Assembly: GCF_023822025.1 (NCBI RefSeq)
Contig: NZ_CP082909.1
Span: forward strand, 186,001-250,000
Direction of reading: 5' to 3'
DNA from: Endozoicomonas sp. 4G
GTDB taxonomy: Bacteria; Pseudomonadota; Gammaproteobacteria; Pseudomonadales; Endozoicomonadaceae
Length of the DNA stretch: 64,000 nucleotides
Shown here piece by piece: positions 44,963 to 54,041 of the stretch (the stretch's first letter is position 1; each line of letters opens with the position of its first letter). The notes below the pieces were generated by a model that was not told the origin of the DNA, did not search any database, and saw only the letters and a list, made by a program, of their open reading frames with translations. The translations under genes were made by a program, and so were the position numbers.

Positions 44963-47358
44963 TTACTATCAATGTCTACTTCCCTGTTTGGATTGGGGTT
45001 CCGCATTATCATTTCCATCTCCTGATCAATGTCTACTTCCCTGTTTGGATTGGGGTTCCGCATTATCATTTGCATTCTCGGTTTCTCCAGAACCGGAGCA
45101 TACCGACTGAGTTCGTTTAATAGCTGACGATAATCATCCTCTAGCCCGAGCCTCTGGTCGGCAGAGGGGGGCTGTTCAGTGGGCCTAACGTACTCCTGTG
45201 ACCTCAGGCACAAAGGGCAATCCCAGAATGGAGGTTGGTTCAAACGATCAAAACACGTATCACACAAGTAGTGATAGCAAGTTGTACTCTTGATGCCACT
45301 GCTTTGTGTAAACCTGTTATAGCAAACAGGACAGGAATGGTCGTTATTCCGGGTGTCAGGCCGAATACCGACATAGTGATTATCCCTGGATAGAAGTCCC
45401 AGATAGACCGTTTCCCTTGAGGTATTTATATCTGATGCTTCTGAGACAATGGTGACTTGAACATCATTAGGAGTGACGTAAGTAAACACCTGATCCTGAG
45501 TCAATCCACTGGCATGGAGATTGACAACGACATACGTTTTGGCGAACAGATAGCTCAGAAGCGGCAATAAAATACTTAAGTCAGGCCATTGACCATAATG
45601 GAGTTGTTGCCTGAGCAATTGGACATTTTCTTCGCCCTGTGCATTTACCCAGTTTGATACAAAAACTGAAGTCTCGGTTTCCGGTGCCTGCTCATTATGT
45701 GAAAAATGATCGTCAATTGTGTAAATGAGCGTTTGAATCAGTGTTGATACGTTTTGATCTGCGGAAAAATGGATAGCGTGCAGCCAACAAAAATTATCTG
45801 CGGGTGTTGGTATCACTTCGAATCCCGTAAGATACCGGTTCAACAGCCGTTGAGTGTCATCTTCTGTACGTTCAGGTTCAGAGCCAGGAGGTTTCACGTA
45901 CTTCTGTGGCCTCCTGCACATAGGGCACGTCCAGCCTGAAGGTTGGTTCAATTGGTTCAATTCTTCAAAACAGGTATCACACACGTAGTGAAAGCAACTT
46001 GTACTCTTGATACCACTGTCTTTTGTAAACGGGTCAAGACAGACAGTGCAGCTATGTGAACAGTTTTCATCCTGGGTGTCAGGCTGAATACCGACAAAGT
46101 GATGATCTCTGGATAAAAGTCCCAGATAGACCGTTGCCTCTGGGGTATTGATAGCCGATGCTTCTGAGGCTGTGGTGACTTGAGCATGATTAGACGTGGC
46201 GTAGGTAAAAACCTGATCCTGAGTCAATCCGCTGGCATGCAGATTGACAACGACAAACGTTTTTTCGAATAGGTGGCTCAGAAGCGGCAATAAAATATTG
46301 AAGTCCGGCCATTTATTATCGTGGAGTTGTCGCCCGAGCAATTGGACATTTTCTTCGCCCTGTTCAATGGCCCAGCGAAGTAGAAAAGCTGAATGTTCAT
46401 TAGCTGGGAAATTATTTTTAATCTTTTTTTGAACCGGTGTCGTCTTACGTGTTAAATGATTGTCAATCATTTCAATGAGCGTTGGAATCAGTGTGGATAC
46501 GATTCGACCTGTGGATAAATAGATAGCGTGCAGCCAACAACCGTTATTTGTGGGTGTTTGCATCACCTTGAATCCCGCAAGGTGCTGGTTTAACAGCTGT
46601 TGAGAGTCAGCTTCTGTGGCAGCAGACCCATCCTCACCGGTGTGGTCAGATTCCTGTCCACCTTCCTGCGCTGGGGCGCTGGTGTTTTCACTGGTTGAGT
46701 CTGGTTCAGAATTTGGGCAGCTGACTATTTTGGAGAGAACCTCCCGGCAGGCTTTCCTGGTGGCTGCCAGACACAGGACACTGTCATCAGGAAGTTGGAT
46801 ATCGGGTCGTTCCATAGCAGAGCCGTCTGACTGGACATGAGCGTCTTCACGGTGTCGTTTAGCTTCCTGCTCAATGTCTTTTTGTTCCCTGACGGTTATT
46901 CCGTTGGTTTTTGCAATGTACACCCTTCGGGCAGTGTCTTCGTCTGTTGTTGCTTCGGCGATCTTGATTGTCACTCTGCCCGTGGCCATTTCTTCGGCAG
47001 CGATTTTATGTATCCGCTCCATTTCAGCTTGCTGCTTTTGTAAAAAAATACGGTAATCGGGCAGGTCGTATTCCGGAAATGACAGTTTGGGTTCATGGCT
47101 ATAGTGCACGATAGGTTTATTGTACGACTCCGGTTTAGTACCTTTTTTCGGATTATAAGGAAGCGACTGCCAGGTTTGCTGCCTGAGTGCCAGTACACCC
47201 AGTGTCACCAGAGATCCTGTGATGGCAGAGGCTTGGTCTGGCAGAGGGTATACAGTCAAGCCTTCAGTTATTTGTGCCTCCACTGAAACTACTGCAACTA
47301 TAAGAGGCAGGAAAAAGAATAGAGACTTCAGTAATCGTTTCAATGCTTTGGCTCCCAA
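44938..47358 (-). CDS. ORZ21: OTU-RING-OTU-RING protein
   Basis: 806 aa. Signal peptide with a longer core (PLIVAVVSVEA|Q), part of module A, module B. OTU1: Cys274 within TNNGCWLHAI (the usual preceding Asp is Asn), a 9-residue insertion, His420. RING1 437-481 with three extra residues. OTU2: Cys524 ([10 protein letters not shown]), His661. RING2 676-717 (CPVC...CYHYLCDTC...CPLC). Both RINGs have all ligands. The AKKQKLQ motif is missing. The tail has LLNELSRYAPVLEKP and a 19-residue duplication (EMIMRNPNPNREVDID). The last codons and stop lie in IS66 sequence. This is the only tandem OTU-RING repeat in the array. Confidence 0.84.
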   Translation of the reverse strand: MGAKALKRLLKSLFFFLPLIVAVVSVEAQITEGLTVYPLPDQASAITGSLVTLGVLALRQQTWQSLPYNPKKGTKPESYNKPIVHYSHEPKLSFPEYDLPDYRIFLQKQQAEMERIHKIAAEEMATGRVTIKIAEATTDEDTARRVYIAKTNGITVREQKDIEQEAKRHREDAHVQSDGSAMERPDIQLPDDSVLCLAATRKACREVLSKIVSCPNSEPDSTSENTSAPAQEGGQESDHTGEDGSAATEADSQQLLNQHLAGFKVMQTPTNNGCWLHAIYLSTGRIVSTLIPTLIEMIDNHLTRKTTPVQKKIKNNFPANEHSAFLLRWAIEQGEENVQLLGRQLHDNKWPDFNILLPLLSHLFEKTFVVVNLHASGLTQDQVFTYATSNHAQVTTASEASAINTPEATVYLGLLSRDHHFVGIQPDTQDENCSHSCTVCLDPFTKDSGIKSTSCFHYVCDTCFEELNQLNQPSGWTCPMCRRPQKYVKPPGSEPERTEDDTQRLLNRYLTGFEVIPTPADNFCWLHAIHFSADQNVSTLIQTLIYTIDDHFSHNEQAPETETSVFVSNWVNAQGEENVQLLRQQLHYGQWPDLSILLPLLSYLFAKTYVVVNLHASGLTQDQVFTYVTPNDVQVTIVSEASDINTSRETVYLGLLSRDNHYVGIRPDTRNNDHSCPVCYNRFTQSSGIKSTTCYHYLCDTCFDRLNQPPFWDCPLCLRSQEYVRPTEQPPSADQRLGLEDDYRQLLNELSRYAPVLEKPRMQMIMRNPNPNREVDIDQEMEMIMRNPNPNREVDIDSNYSAPSKG
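44971..45075. repeat. 57-bp direct repeat in the ORZ21 tail
   Basis: Two copies of caatgtctacttccctgttt... through ...cattatcattt, 57 bp apart and nearly identical, encode the repeated MIMRNPNPNREVDID. The segment also resembles the ribosome-site region of the small gene at 43337 (ATTGATCAGGAGAT.GAAATG), so non-coding sequence seems to have been recruited as coding. Confidence 0.7.
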
Positions 47359-47439
47359 TGAATGTTAAACGGCAAAGAGTGGATCAAATATCTCATGAGT
47401 GTTTTTAAAACCCTGGTTTCCATGCTTTTAGGCCCTGTG

Positions 47440-47540
47440 GGTCCCGGCGTGGGAACGAGTGAATCTACGTTCATCCTTAGCGCCCTTCGACTCCGCTCAG
47501 GGTGAACGGAGTTTGGGTGCCATTGATACTGAGGATATCG
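47440..47540. repeat. Dispersed repeats between ORZ21 and ORZ22
   Basis: GGTCCCGGCGTGGGAACGAGTGA followed by a CTTCGACTCCGCTCAGGGTGAACGGAG block and TTTGGGTGCCATTGATA, both types found at several other unit boundaries. Confidence 0.65.
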
Positions 47541-47582
47541 AGATCTCAGCAACCGTTCCGACGTCTTCGTTCTCAATTATCG

Positions 47583-49304
47583 TTATTGCCAAGAATCGGG
47601 ATAGATGAAGATTTTTTCCTCTTTCTGGCCTTTTTTGAATTTATGGCCGGCAATCCGGTGGTCATATTCGTGAATATCCATACAGGACTCCCGGAAAGTT
47701 CTGTAGTTGCAGCCCTCATAGCGACAACGCAACTCGGGTGGCAGGTGGGTCATTTTGTGCGCTTTAAGGTAGCTAATTTTTTTGTGCTTGAAATCACAGC
47801 CCCAATGGTCACAACCTAAGGGAGTGCTGAGTTTCCGTTCGTCATCAGAGTCAGAGTCAGTTTGCTGGACCCCTTGCTCTTCACCAGAAGGTTCCGGATC
47901 ATTAGTTGTACTGTCAGCTGCTGTGGCAACAGCTCCATCCTCACCGGTGTCGAGATCCATGGGCTCGCTGCTGTCAACATTTGAGTTGATTATGAAGCTT
48001 GGAACGGAGTTTGAGTTATCCTGAGCATCTGATTCTGATTCACTTTCATCGTCAATGTTCATGCGCTTCCGCTCCTCCTCTCGTACCTCCGGTTCTTCTC
48101 TGGCTTGTTCTAAAAATGACCGAAGAAAATTAGTCCTGTCTTGGAACTCCTCCGTACTTTCACATGAACCGGATACGGATGAGCTCTCATGGTCACACTG
48201 GTGCACGTGCACCTTGGGTCTCCGGTCGGCAGGCAGGTAGGTCAGTTTGTCTATTTGCTGACGGTCCGTAGAGCCAGTTTGCTGGAGGTTTGGCTTTTCA
48301 GCAGTAGGTTCCGGATTGTCGGTTGTGCCGGCAGCTTCTGTACCAGCAGATCCACCCTCACCAGTGTGCTTGCCTTCCTGTCCTTCCGAAGTGCCTTGTG
48401 CACCTTCTTGCGATGAGGTGCTGGTGCTTTCACTTTGCGACGAGGTGCTGGTTTTTTCACTGGTTTTGCCTGATTCAGCATCTGCGCTGGTGACTATTTT
48501 GGACAGAACCTCCCGACAGGCTTCCATGGTGGTTGCCAGGCACAAGTCAGTACCAATAAGATGAGTTTGTTCCATGGAAGAGAGGTCTGACTGGACGTGA
48601 GCATCTTCACGGCGGTGTTTATATTCCTTCTCAATGTCTTTTTGCTCCCTGACTGTGATTCCCTCAGTTTTTGCAATGTGCATCCTTCGGGAACTGTCGT
48701 CGTCTATTACTTCTCCAGCGATCATTTCTTCGGCGACTTTGATCTTCAGCCTGTCTGTGCCTATTTCCTGGGCTGTGATTTTAAGAATTCGTTCTCTTTC
48801 AGTTTGCTGCTCTTTAAAAAAAGTCTGGTAATCGGACAGATCGTATTCCGGAAACAACGGTTTGGAGCCGTGGGTATAATGCAGGACAATGTTCTGGTGA
48901 GAATCGGTTTTTAGATATAAGGGCTCTCCGGTACTGAGCGCCACGCTTGTTATGGACTCCATGCCAAAGCATTGCCAGGTCTTGTTCTCAGGAGGCTCTA
49001 TGGGCTGACAAAGGGTGCGATAGTCGGGCACAGGTTCCGGGCCACTGATAATAAAAGGATCATCCGATGAAACATAAAGAAATGGGTTGTTGCACGACTC
49101 CGGTTTGGTATCTTTTTCTGGATTATAGGGAAGCGGCTGCCAGGTTTTCTGTCTGAGTGCCAGTGCACCCAGTGTCACCAGAGATCCTGTGATGGCAGAG
49201 GCTTGGTCTGGCAGGGGGTATGCAGTCAAGCCGCCGGGAATTTGTGCTTCCACTGAGGATATGAAAGTCAGAAAAAAGAATAAAGACTTAAGTAACTGTT
49301 TCAA
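47583..49304 (-). CDS. ORZ22: secreted modules A+B protein with two C2H2 fingers and an acidic insert
   Basis: 573 aa from the family TTG at 49304 (MKQLLKSLFFFLTFISSVEA); the frame is open upstream to 49472 but that extension has no ribosome site and would spoil the signal peptide. Modules A and B are divergent copies ([21 protein letters not shown]). No OTU or RING. The linker (TAEKPNLQQ) leads to a finger remnant (HQCDHESSSVSGSC), a charged segment, the SESDAQDNSNSVPSFIINS cassette shared with the gene at 43.1 kb, and a second linker. Two intact fingers follow near the end (CDHWGC, CRYEGC) and a Lys-rich tail. Confidence 0.8.
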   Translation of the reverse strand: MKQLLKSLFFFLTFISSVEAQIPGGLTAYPLPDQASAITGSLVTLGALALRQKTWQPLPYNPEKDTKPESCNNPFLYVSSDDPFIISGPEPVPDYRTLCQPIEPPENKTWQCFGMESITSVALSTGEPLYLKTDSHQNIVLHYTHGSKPLFPEYDLSDYQTFFKEQQTERERILKITAQEIGTDRLKIKVAEEMIAGEVIDDDSSRRMHIAKTEGITVREQKDIEKEYKHRREDAHVQSDLSSMEQTHLIGTDLCLATTMEACREVLSKIVTSADAESGKTSEKTSTSSQSESTSTSSQEGAQGTSEGQEGKHTGEGGSAGTEAAGTTDNPEPTAEKPNLQQTGSTDRQQIDKLTYLPADRRPKVHVHQCDHESSSVSGSCESTEEFQDRTNFLRSFLEQAREEPEVREEERKRMNIDDESESESDAQDNSNSVPSFIINSNVDSSEPMDLDTGEDGAVATAADSTTNDPEPSGEEQGVQQTDSDSDDERKLSTPLGCDHWGCDFKHKKISYLKAHKMTHLPPELRCRYEGCNYRTFRESCMDIHEYDHRIAGHKFKKGQKEEKIFIYPDSWQ

Positions 49305-49509
49305 TGTTTTGGCTCTCTTTTGTTGTTGAACATTCTTGTTGAACGGCAAAGAATAGATCAAATACTCCATGAGTGTTTTTTTTGACAGACGATTGCATGG
49401 ATCAAAAAGTTGCCGGGCAGTGAGCTGCCAGAGGAGAAAGTGAGAGGGTATGTATTCTGCGTTGGAATGCATACCTCCCCTGAAAAGCGGACTCTACAGC
49501 GCGAGGCTC

Positions 49510-50793
49510 TCAAGGAATGTACCCTCGGTGAACCCGTTTGTGCCGTTTCAGATTTTTCTTGTCCACAGTGTCGTAGCCGCAGATATCGCAGGGGTAGTAC
49601 CACCGTTCTCTTCTAGGTTCGGGTCTCTGGTCTTCCTTATCCTTGGGATGCTGTCCGCTCAGAGCATTCGCAATTTGCTCGATGGTGTTGAGGAACTCCA
49701 TACCCTGTCGTTCGGTGACGAGGTCGCTATGAGTGGGTACTCTACTCTTTGAAGCGGAGATCGGATTAATTATTTTCTCTGCCTTAGCCCCAGGATACCG
49801 ACCGTATACTTCAAATAGCCCAAAAGGACGATTCTTAATTGTGTTGTCAGCTGCTGTGGCAACAGCTCCATCCTCACCGGTGTCGGTCTGCTCAGGTGCC
49901 TGTCCTTCCGCATCGCCTTGTGCACCTTCTTGCGATGAGGCCGTGTTTTTTTCACTGGTTGAGTCTGGTTCAGAATTCGGGCAGCTGACTATTTTGGGCA
50001 GAACCTCCTGACAGGCTTTCCTGTTAGATGCCAGACACAGGGCAGTGTCATCAGGAAGATCAATATCTGACGGTACCATGGCAGAGTCGTCTGACTGGAC
50101 ATGAGCATCTTCACGGTGGCGTTCCGCTTCCTGCTCAATGTCTTTTTGCTCCCTGACAGTGATTCCGTTGGTTTTTGCAATGTACACCCTGCGGGCAGTG
50201 TCTTCGTCTGTTGTTTCTTCGGCGATCCTGATCTTCAGCCCGCCCATGACCATTTCTTCGGCGGCGATTTTGTGAATCCGCTCCATTTCAGCTTGCTGAT
50301 TTTTAAAAAAAGTCTGGTAATCGGACAGATCGTATTCCGGAAACATCTGTTTGGAGCCATGGGTATAATGCAGGACAATGCTCTGGTGAGAATCGGTTTT
50401 CAGATATAAGGGCTCTCCGGTGTTGAGCGCCACGCTGGTTATGGACTCCATACCAAAGCATTGCCAGGTCTTGTTCTCGGGAGGCTCTATGGGCTGACAA
50501 AAGGTGTGATAGTCGGGCACAGGTTCCGGGCCACTGATAATAAAAGGATCATCCGATGAAACATGAAGAAACGGGTTATTGTACGGCGCCGGTTTGGTAC
50601 CTTTTTCTGGATTATAGGGAAGCGGCTGCCAGGTTTTCTGCCTGAGTGCCAGTGCACCCAGTGTCACCAGCGATCCTGTGATAGCAGAGGCTTGGTCTGG
50701 CAGGGGGTATGCCGTCAACCCGTCAGTTATTTGTGCTTCTGCTGAAGCTATGAACATCAGAAAAAAGAATAAAGACTTCAGTAACTGTTTCAA
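49510..50793 (-). CDS. ORZ23: secreted modules A+B protein with a terminal C-x2-C C2H2 finger
   Basis: 427 aa from the family TTG (50793); an ATG at 50835 is also in frame. Modules A and B complete. After the linker (TGEDGAVATAADN) comes a segment not found in OTU-type members: NRPFGLFEVYGR...SASKSRVPTHSDLV...ALSGQ, shared with ORZ24. It ends with one finger of the C-x2-C-x12-H-x3-H type (CDICGYDTVDKKNLKRHKRVH), different from the C-x4-C type elsewhere in the array. No OTU or RING. Confidence 0.8.
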   Translation of the reverse strand: MKQLLKSLFFFLMFIASAEAQITDGLTAYPLPDQASAITGSLVTLGALALRQKTWQPLPYNPEKGTKPAPYNNPFLHVSSDDPFIISGPEPVPDYHTFCQPIEPPENKTWQCFGMESITSVALNTGEPLYLKTDSHQSIVLHYTHGSKQMFPEYDLSDYQTFFKNQQAEMERIHKIAAEEMVMGGLKIRIAEETTDEDTARRVYIAKTNGITVREQKDIEQEAERHREDAHVQSDDSAMVPSDIDLPDDTALCLASNRKACQEVLPKIVSCPNSEPDSTSEKNTASSQEGAQGDAEGQAPEQTDTGEDGAVATAADNTIKNRPFGLFEVYGRYPGAKAEKIINPISASKSRVPTHSDLVTERQGMEFLNTIEQIANALSGQHPKDKEDQRPEPRRERWYYPCDICGYDTVDKKNLKRHKRVHRGYIP

Positions 50794-50962
50794 TGTCTTG
50801 GCTCTCTCTTGTTGTTGAACATCATTGTTGAACATCGTTGTTGAACGGCAAAGAATAGATCAAATATTCCATAAGTGTTTTTTTAGAGACGGTTGCATGG
50901 ATCAAAAAGTTGCCGTGAATTGGGTTAAAGGAGGCGTTCGCTTGTCCGGTTTTTCCAAGCAT

Positions 50963-50985
50963 AAAAAAAACGCCTGAAGGCGTTT
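50963..50985 (-). terminator. Rho-independent terminator downstream of ORZ24
   Basis: On the minus strand AAACGCC TTCA GGCGTTT followed by a T-run (plus-strand aaaaaaaa at 50963-50970). A near copy of this terminator and its flank lies after parE at 52.43 kb. Confidence 0.8.
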
Positions 50986-51013
50986 AATTAATTGTGTATC
51001 GAATTATCGGCTC

Positions 51014-52291
51014 TCAAGGAACGTGACTTTTGTGAAGCTCTTCGTGCCGTTTCAGATTTGTCTTGAATTTAGAGCCGTAGTGGCAGATCTTGCAGTAGTG
51101 CCACCCTTTTCTTCTAGGTTCAGGTCTCTGGTCAAAAAGCTGCCCGCTCAGAATACTCCCAAGTTGCGCTAAGTGGTCGAAGATCTCTCTACCCTGTCGG
51201 GCGGCGACGAGTTCGCTATGAGTGGGTACTTCACTCTTTGAAGCGGACTTCTGTTCAATTATGTCCTGTGGCTCAAGACACTGACTTAATACGTCAAATA
51301 GCCCAGAAGGACGATTCTTAATTGTGTTGTTAGCTGCTGTGGCAACAGATCCATCTTCACTGGTGTCGGTCTGCTCAGGTTCCTGTCCTTGTGCACCGCC
51401 TTGTGCACCTTCTTGCGCTGAGGCAGTGGTGTTTTCATTGGTTTTGTCGGGTTCAGAATTCGGGCAGCTGACTATTTTGGACAGAACCTCCTGACAGGCT
51501 TTCCTGTTTGATGCCAGACACAGGACAGTATCATCAGGAAGATCAATATCCGATGGTACCATGTCAGAGTCGTCTGACTGGGCATGAGCATCTTCACGGT
51601 GGCGTTCAGCTTCCTGATCAATGTCTTTTTGCTCCCTGACGGTGATGCCATTGGTTTTTGCAATGTACACCCTTCGAGCGGTGTCTTCGTCTGTTGTTTC
51701 TTCGGTGAGCCTGATCTTTAGCCTGTTCATAGCCATTCCTTCGGCGGCGATTTTATGAATCCGCTCCATTTCAGCTTGCTGATTTTTAAAAAAAGTCTGG
51801 TAATCGGGCAGATCGTATTCCGAAAATGTCAGCTTGGGTCCGTTGCTATGGTGCAGGACAATCCTTTGCTGAGGATTGGTTTTCAGATAGAGAGGTTTTC
51901 CGGTGTCGAGCGCGACGCTGGTTACGGATTCCACTCCGAAGCATTGTCAGGTCTTGTTCTCGGGAGTGTCTATGGGTTGACAAAATGTATGCTCGCCGGG
52001 CACAGGCTTTGAGCCACTGATAATAAAAGGATCATCCGATGAAACATGAAGAAACGGTTTATTGTACGACTCCTGTTCGGTACCTTTTTCTGGATTATAA
52101 GGAAGCGGCAGCCAGACTTGCTGCCTGAGTGCCAGTGCACCCAGTGTCACCAGAGATTCTGTGATAACGGAGGCTCGGACTGGCAGAGGGTATTCAGTTA
52201 ACCCGTCAAGAATTTGTGCCTCCACTGAAGTCATGAAGGGCAGGGACAAGAATATAGATATCAGTAATCGTTTCAATGTCTTTGCTCTCAA
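51014..52291 (-). pseudogene. ORZ24: modules A+B member with an in-frame TGA
   Basis: Two frames in the same register: 51947-52291 (signal peptide and start of module A, ending PENKT) and 51014-51934 (rest). The codon after PENKT is TGA (51947-51949), where all relatives have TGG (Trp in KTWQCFG). This is one G to A change on the coding strand, with no frameshift. The rest is intact: module B, linker, the SASKSEVPTHSELV segment shared with ORZ23, and a final C-x2-C finger (CKICHYGSKFKTNLKRHEELH). The 51014-51934 part lacks a signal peptide if re-initiated at ATG 51934. Confidence 0.85.
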
Positions 52292-52344
52292 TGAATGTTG
52301 AACGGCAAAGAGTAGATCAAATATCTCATAAGTGTTTTTAAAAC

Positions 52345-52400
52345 TCTGGTTCCCATACTTTTAGGCCCTGTGGGTCCCAGCGTGGGAACGAGTGAAGGGG
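52345..52400. repeat. Dispersed repeat upstream of ORZ24
   Basis: GTTTTTAAAACTCTGGTTCCCAT...TTTTAGGCCCTGTGGGTCCCAGC.TGGGAACGAGTGA; close copies at 47.40-47.46 and 56.16-56.22 kb, each directly after an ORZ 5' block. Confidence 0.7.
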
Positions 52401-52428
52401 TGTTCGCTTTTCCGGTTTTTCCAAGCAT

Positions 52429-52452
52429 AAAAAAAACGCCTGAAGGCGTTTT
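52429..52452 (-). terminator. Rho-independent terminator of parE
   Basis: Minus strand AAAACGCC TTCA GGCGTTTT followed by T8, starting 10 bp after the parE stop codon. Confidence 0.85.
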
Positions 52453-52461
52453 GTTAATTGC

Positions 52462-52704
52462 TTATTCTCTTTCTCGCAGTTTGCGTTTTATGTCTGCGGA
52501 TTGGTGTATAACAGCCACGATGTCAGGCTGATTATTAACGATATTGTAGAAAATGATGTGCATCTCTACCGGTAAAGCATACAGTTCAGGGTCTATGTCT
52601 TTTCTGTGTGTACCTGATCTGGGGTTTTCAGCCAGCCATTCAAATGTGTCACTGATTTTACACAGATACCTGTTGGCCTGCTCAGTTCCCCAGCGTTCCA
52701 CTGT
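52462..52704 (-). pseudogene. parE: parE 3' part (RelE/ParE-type toxin) split by a TnpB element
   Basis: Eighty codons starting ACA GTG GAA CGC (TVERWGTEQANRYL...) to TAG 52462. The body fits ParE-type toxins: FEWLAENPRSGTHRKDI, LYALPVEMHIIFYNI, DIVAVIHQS. The missing N-terminus is 1.47 kb away at 54177-54239. Joining the two at the element borders gives an uninterrupted 101-aa protein reading ...INIWFY-TVERWGTEQ.... As it stands only a fragment from GTG 52701 could be made. Toxin of a type II system whose usual action in this family is on gyrase or mRNA. Confidence 0.85.
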
Positions 52705-52745
52705 TTGAATGCTCCCCTTCCTAAAAGGAAGGAGATTCTTCTTGG
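52705..52745 (-). ncRNA. Probable right-end RNA (reRNA/omega RNA) scaffold region of the TnpB element
   Basis: Between the tnpB stop and the element's right end the minus strand forms a hairpin, CTCCTTCC TTTTA GGAAGGGGAG, then CATTCAA. In characterised TnpB elements the guide RNA scaffold comes from this 3' region and the guide is the flanking DNA, here parE from 52704 downward. Position inferred from family knowledge; no direct RNA evidence. Confidence 0.5.
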
Positions 52746-54041
52746 TTAAACCACAAGACTCTGTTTGGACGGTTCAACCAAACCTGCGTCCTCGGACGCC
52801 CAAACTGATTCAAGGGTAGTACCAAGCAAAGTAGGCTCATTCAAAGCCACTACTACGGGCGACTTGCGTAGCAAGGTCGGTCGTAGATACTTCACGTTTC
52901 CGGTAGGCAGAATCGAATCAGGAACCATACGTCCATTGTGGATGTATTTGTTCAGGATGTTGCAGGCTCCGACTTCATCTCTCGCTGCAACATAATCGCA
53001 ACCCTGACACTTATAGTTGCGCCCACTTGGCTTGTGCCTGTGACCGCACTTAGGGCACGTTTGAGTGGTGTAGGCTTCGTTGATCTTAACCACATCAACC
53101 CCTCTCAACTGACCCTTATACGTCAGGTACTCAACCAATCGACCTAGCGGATTCCCGCTGTTCTCCTGGTTGCTGCGTCTTGATCCCTTTTTCTGCTTAC
53201 GCTTGTTACGTGCTATTTCTGTCACATCCCCAACAACCAATGTTCCGGCTTGCCGTTCAACGGCAAAGTCGATCATCTTGTTTGCGGTATGATGTAGCAA
53301 GTTGTGAACTTGCCTGTGGTATCGTGCCAGATATCTGGCCTTTTCTGCCTTGAGTTTCCGTCTTCGACGGGAACCCTGCTCGCATTTATCTATTAGACGA
53401 CTGTAGCCAGCTATTTTCTTGCTCTTGCCTTGTGTCAATGAACGCAAGCCACGACCAACAACAGCAGTTGATTTGATGCCGTCCGTCATGACAGCGGTAT
53501 GAATGATACCCAAATCAGCCGCAACGGTGTTGTCTCCGGCTGATTCTGGTTTCTCAACTACGTCTTGAATGGAAATGTAGAGAGTGGGGTATCCAAGCTC
53601 AATTCCTGTGATCTTGCCTTGCGGCAATTGATCCAGTGGGATTTTGATGGACAAGCCTTTCACTCCACGACCATTGGACAGATTCAGCCTATTCCCCTTG
53701 CGGCGAATGGCTGACTGCTTCCAAGTCACCGTCTGGAATTTCTTCTTGCACTTCCAAGGGTAACGGGCTTTCTTATCTCCCTGTTCCCTTTTGGTTTGAG
53801 TTGAATCTATAGAGTCGTACAACTTCTCGACGAGCTTCTGTATAGTCTGCGAATGCAGGGCATACTTGCCTTTGACGTGAGCCTTCATTTTAGACTCGGT
53901 AGGCCACTTCCAGTGGCGTTTACGGATATATCGGTGCAAACGAACTATGTCATTCCACAGGCGAGCCGCTTCCAGACGGACTTGCGTCTGACCGTCTGTT
54001 GGCTTGCCTATGTTGATTTGAATGACACGATTTTTTTTCAC
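52746..54041 (-). CDS. tnpB: TnpB, RNA-guided nuclease of an IS200/IS605-type element
   Basis: 431 aa from GTG 54041 (AGGA 9 nt upstream). RuvC-I is AADLGIIHTAVMTDG (Asp about 176); the zinc ribbon is CPKC...CQGC (Cys 329, 332, 345, 348); RuvC-III is AARDEVGACNIL (Asp about 355). The motif that usually gives the RuvC-II Glu ([IVL]VxEDL) reads VVGDVTEI, Gly in place of Glu. A Glu sits at 322 in KINEAYTTQTC, so the catalytic site may be of the rearranged type known in some TnpBs. The protein has 60 or so residues after NIL. Encoded inside parE on the same strand. Confidence 0.9.
   Translation of the reverse strand: MKKNRVIQINIGKPTDGQTQVRLEAARLWNDIVRLHRYIRKRHWKWPTESKMKAHVKGKYALHSQTIQKLVEKLYDSIDSTQTKREQGDKKARYPWKCKKKFQTVTWKQSAIRRKGNRLNLSNGRGVKGLSIKIPLDQLPQGKITGIELGYPTLYISIQDVVEKPESAGDNTVAADLGIIHTAVMTDGIKSTAVVGRGLRSLTQGKSKKIAGYSRLIDKCEQGSRRRRKLKAEKARYLARYHRQVHNLLHHTANKMIDFAVERQAGTLVVGDVTEIARNKRKQKKGSRRSNQENSGNPLGRLVEYLTYKGQLRGVDVVKINEAYTTQTCPKCGHRHKPSGRNYKCQGCDYVAARDEVGACNILNKYIHNGRMVPDSILPTGNVKYLRPTLLRKSPVVVALNEPTLLGTTLESVWASEDAGLVEPSKQSLVV

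Noticed and set aside
49305-49472. N-terminal extension of ORZ22 to 49472
   Set aside because: The frame is open by chance; it lacks a ribosome site, and the family start with signal peptide is the TTG at 49304.
52462-52701. The 79-aa frame as a complete short toxin gene
   Set aside because: Its GTG start is an internal Val of parE; the real N-terminus lies across the TnpB element at 54177-54239.
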